Positions 61,501-64,000 of a DNA stretch of 64,000 bases are shown one piece after another. Made by a program: the position numbers and the translations under genes. The notes under the pieces are model-generated. The model had not been told where the DNA came from. It worked only from the letters and a program-made list of their open reading frames with translations, and did no database searches. The first letter of the stretch is position 1; every line of letters starts with the position of its first letter. The stretch is from Xestospongia bergquistia (lineage: Eukaryota; Porifera; Demospongiae; Haplosclerida; Petrosiidae): contig OZ014417.1 in assembly GCA_963965975.1 (NCBI GenBank), positions 6,181,821 to 6,245,820 of the forward strand, given 5' to 3'.

Positions 61501-64000
61501 TTTTTCCTCTCAAACAGCAATTTGCAGTTCAACATGTGGCACTAACAAACAATGTACAGCTCCTGACACTTGTACATGTATCAGTGGATGGACAGGCAGT
61601 GACTGCTTAACACGTATGGTTATATTTTCTTGTGGAGACATTGCAATTATTAATTAAACTCAACACAGCACTTTGTAGCTCCCCATGTGGCACTAACAAA
61701 CAATGTACTGCTCATGATATGTGTACATGTATCAGTGGATGGAAAGGCAGTGACTGCTTAACACGTATGCTTACATTTTCTTGTGGACTCATAACTATTG
61801 TTTCCTCTCAACACAGCAATTTGCAGTTCAACATGTGGCACTAACAAACAATGTACAGCTCCTGACACTTGTACATGTGTCAGTGGATGGAAAGGCAGTG
61901 ACTGCTTAACACGTAGGCTTACATTTTTTTGTGGACAAATTATTTTTTCCTCTCAAACAGCAATTTGCAGTTCAACATGTGGCACTAACAAACAATGTAC
62001 AGCTCCTGACACTTGTACATGTATCAGTGGATGGACAGGCAGTGACTGCTTAACACGTATGGTTATATTTTTTGTAGACACATTGCAATTATTAATTAAA
62101 CTCAACACAGCACTTTGTAGCTCCCCATGTGGCACTAACAAACAATGTACTGCTCATGATACATGTACATGTATCAGTGGATGGAAAGGCAGTGACTGCT
62201 TAACACGTATGGTTACATATTCTTGTGGACATATTATTGTTTCCTCTCATTACAGCAATTTGCAGTTTACCATGTGGTACTAACAAACAATGTACAGCTC
62301 CTGACACTTGTACATGTATCAGTGGATGGAAAGGCAGTAACTGCTTGACACGTATAGTTACATTTTCTTGTGTACAAATTATGGTTTCCTCTCAAAACAG
62401 CAATTTGCAGTTCAACGTGTGGCACTAACAAAGAATGTACAGCTCCTGACACTTGTACATGTATCAATGGATGGAAAGGCAGTAACTGCTTGACACGTAT
62501 GCTTACATTTTCTTGTGGACATATTATTGTTTTCTCTCATCACAGCAATTTGCAGTTCAACCTGTGGCACTAACAAACAATGTACAGCTCCTGACACTTG
62601 TACATGTATCAGTGGATGGACAGGCAGTGACTGCTTAACACGTATGGTTATATTTTTTGTAGACACATTGCAATTATTAATTAAACTCAACACAGCACTT
62701 TGTAGCTCTCCATGTGGCACTAACAAACAATGTACAGCTCCTGATACTTGTACATGTCTCAGTGGATGGAAAGGCAGTAACTGCTTAACACGTATGGTTA
62801 CATATTCTTGTGGACATATTATTGTTTCCTCTCATTACAGCAATTTGCAGTTTACCATGTGGTACTAACAAACAATGTACAGCTCCTGACACTTGTACAT
62901 GTCTCAGTGGATGGAAAGGCAGTAACTGCTTGACACGTATAGTTACATTTTCTTTTGGACAAATTATTGTTTCCTCTCATCACAGCAATTTGCAGCTTAC
63001 CATGTGGCACTAACAAACAATGTACAGCTCCTGACATTTGTACATGTGTCAGTGGTTGGAAAGGCAGTAACTGCTTAACACGTATGGTTATATTTTTTTG
63101 TGGACACATTATTATTTCCTCTCATCACAGCAATTTGCAGTTTACCATGTGCAACTAACAAAGAATGTATAGCTCCTGACATTTGTACATGTGTCATTGG
63201 ATGGACAGGCATTAACTGTTTAACACGTATGGTTACATTTTGTTGTGTACGCATTGATTTTTTTAATTACACTCAACACAGCACTTTGCAGTTCCCCATG
63301 TGGCACTAACAAACAATGTACAGCTAATGAGACTTGTACATGTGTCAGTGGATGGACTGGCAATAACTGCTTAACAGGTAATGTTTATGTTGATATAATA
63401 TTGATATGATGAATTAGTAATTTGCAATTATCAATGATAATATAACACGAAATATATTGCTATTTTTTTATTGACGATAGATATCAATGAATGTTCACAA
63501 AACTCATGTCAAATTCATTGTACTAATACTGATGGATCATACTACTGCTCCTGTGATACATCAAGTGTCCTTGCTACTGATGGAATTCATTGCCTAGGTA
63601 GATAACAAAGGGTGTATAAAAAAGAGTGCTGTCAATAACTTAAATTTTGATAAGTGCATTAGTCTCCCAATAACTTTCTTTGCACATAGGTATAGATAAA
63701 AGATTTTTATAATAATCGCATTATTAAAACATGTAAATTATGTTCTACAATAGAGTACATAATTTTAAAATATTGTATTAATAACACCTTTTTTCTGCAC
63801 AGGAGCTATTCAAGACATGACCTTTTCGCAACTTACCAGTATAAGCTGCATAATAACATGGAATCCTCCATTTCATTACATGCAATATGGAAGTTTTTAT
63901 GGTTACATAGTGATATGTAATATATCAAATACTAACACTATAATAGCATCAGACATCACTCAGACATTGAATGTCTCTGTATTATTGCTAAAACCATTTA
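58550..64000 (+). CDS. Gene 2: paralogous EMI/EGF/FN3 receptor-like protein, cut by window end
   Basis: Exons: 58550-58596 (MRLLIVLVCYMVLMN), 58647-58718, 58981-59063 (YNRQLQCCSGYGPISN, EMI-like), then 29 EGF exons of 96 nt between 59114 and 63377, cbEGF 63481-63597, and the first FN3 exon from 63803 to the window edge. Phases and flanking splice sites are the same as in gene 1, so the remaining FN3, transmembrane and tail exons are expected beyond 64000. It has ten more EGF domains than gene 1. The FN3 start (GAIQDMTFSQLTS) is close to gene 1's. All EGF exons are open, so the visible part looks functional. Confidence 0.82.
59114..63377 (+). repeat. Gene 2 EGF exon array: 29 tandem exon+intron units
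   Basis: Starts: 59114, 59268, 59419, 59570, 59721, 59872, 60023, 60175, 60325, 60476, 60627, 60771, 60922, 61073, 61223, 61374, 61518, 61669, 61817, 61961, 62111, 62256, 62401, 62546, 62696, 62841, 62986, 63131, 63282; every exon is 96 nt and phase 1-1. Introns are 48-58 bases and more varied than in gene 1. Higher-order blocks: a two-unit repeat of 302 bases (59570-59871 and 59872-60173), and a three-unit repeat of about 443 bases (the 61518/61669 pair recurs at 61961/62111, again in part at 62546/62696). The first exon (CHTNMECSAPN) and the last two are the most diverged, as expected at array edges. Confidence 0.93.
63481..63597 (+). other. Gene 2 calcium-binding-type EGF exon
   Basis: Codes DINECSQNSCQIHCTNTD then GSYYCSC, 117 nt, phase 1-1, the counterpart of 18674-18790. 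Confidence 0.88.
63803..64000 (+). other. Gene 2 first FN3 exon, partial
   Basis: Begins after TTCTGCACAG and matches gene 1's exon at 18997, including the TWNPP strand; truncated by the end of the window. Confidence 0.85.

Noticed and set aside
60167-62726. Long minus-strand open frames through the EGF array
   Set aside because: They are the antisense reading of near-identical repeats, run through exon and intron alike, and have no domain signal of their own.

Overview
This is an AT-rich metazoan genomic window. It has very short introns (mostly 48-61 bases), recent tandem duplications and several transposable elements. There is no bacterial operon logic. The EMI/EGF/FN3 receptor architecture, tiny introns and AT content best fit a sponge (demosponge); that assignment is inference.

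Two large paralogous receptor-like genes lie on the + strand. Gene 1 (15192-22541) can be modelled completely by splice-site and phase consistency. It has a signal peptide, a short EMI-like domain, 19 six-cysteine EGF domains (one 96-nt exon each), one calcium-binding-type EGF, four fibronectin type III domains, a transmembrane helix, and a cytoplasmic tail built from repeated tyrosine/proline-rich exons. All exon phases close and the sum is 1522 codons plus stop. Gene 2 (58550 to beyond 64000) starts the same way, has 29 EGF exons and runs off the window inside its first FN3 exon. A broken third locus (51889-52201) keeps only one whole and two partial EGF exons.

The genes sit in a tandem array of long duplicated units. 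A roughly 3-kb upstream module recurs four times (starting near 51, 8569, 43960 and 52926). A 5.1-kb segment without genes occurs twice (3947-9080 and 39277-44461). Each module carries a conserved CpG-rich patch followed by a possible non-coding leader exon with a GTAAGT donor. A diverged form of the leader lies about 1.1 kb upstream of each receptor start codon.

Mobile elements fill the rest. Two head-to-head Ty3/gypsy copies of the Mag/K02A2.6-like type are present: a decayed one on the - strand (about 25851-29872) and a nearly intact one on the + strand (31138-35630) with a 5-bp target duplication. A decayed LINE occupies about 36770-39125. A fold-back DNA element lies at 672-1899. A 4.2-kb DNA transposon (44462-48670) has about 450-bp terminal inverted repeats and an 8-bp target duplication, and it interrupts one copy of the duplicated module. 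It carries a COP1-like WD40 reading frame on one strand and a degraded, intron-bearing unrecognised gene on the other.

The strongest leads are the homogenised symmetric EGF exon arrays (potential for length and splice diversity), the second symmetric exon array coding the signalling tail, and the transposon carrying a COP1-like propeller.
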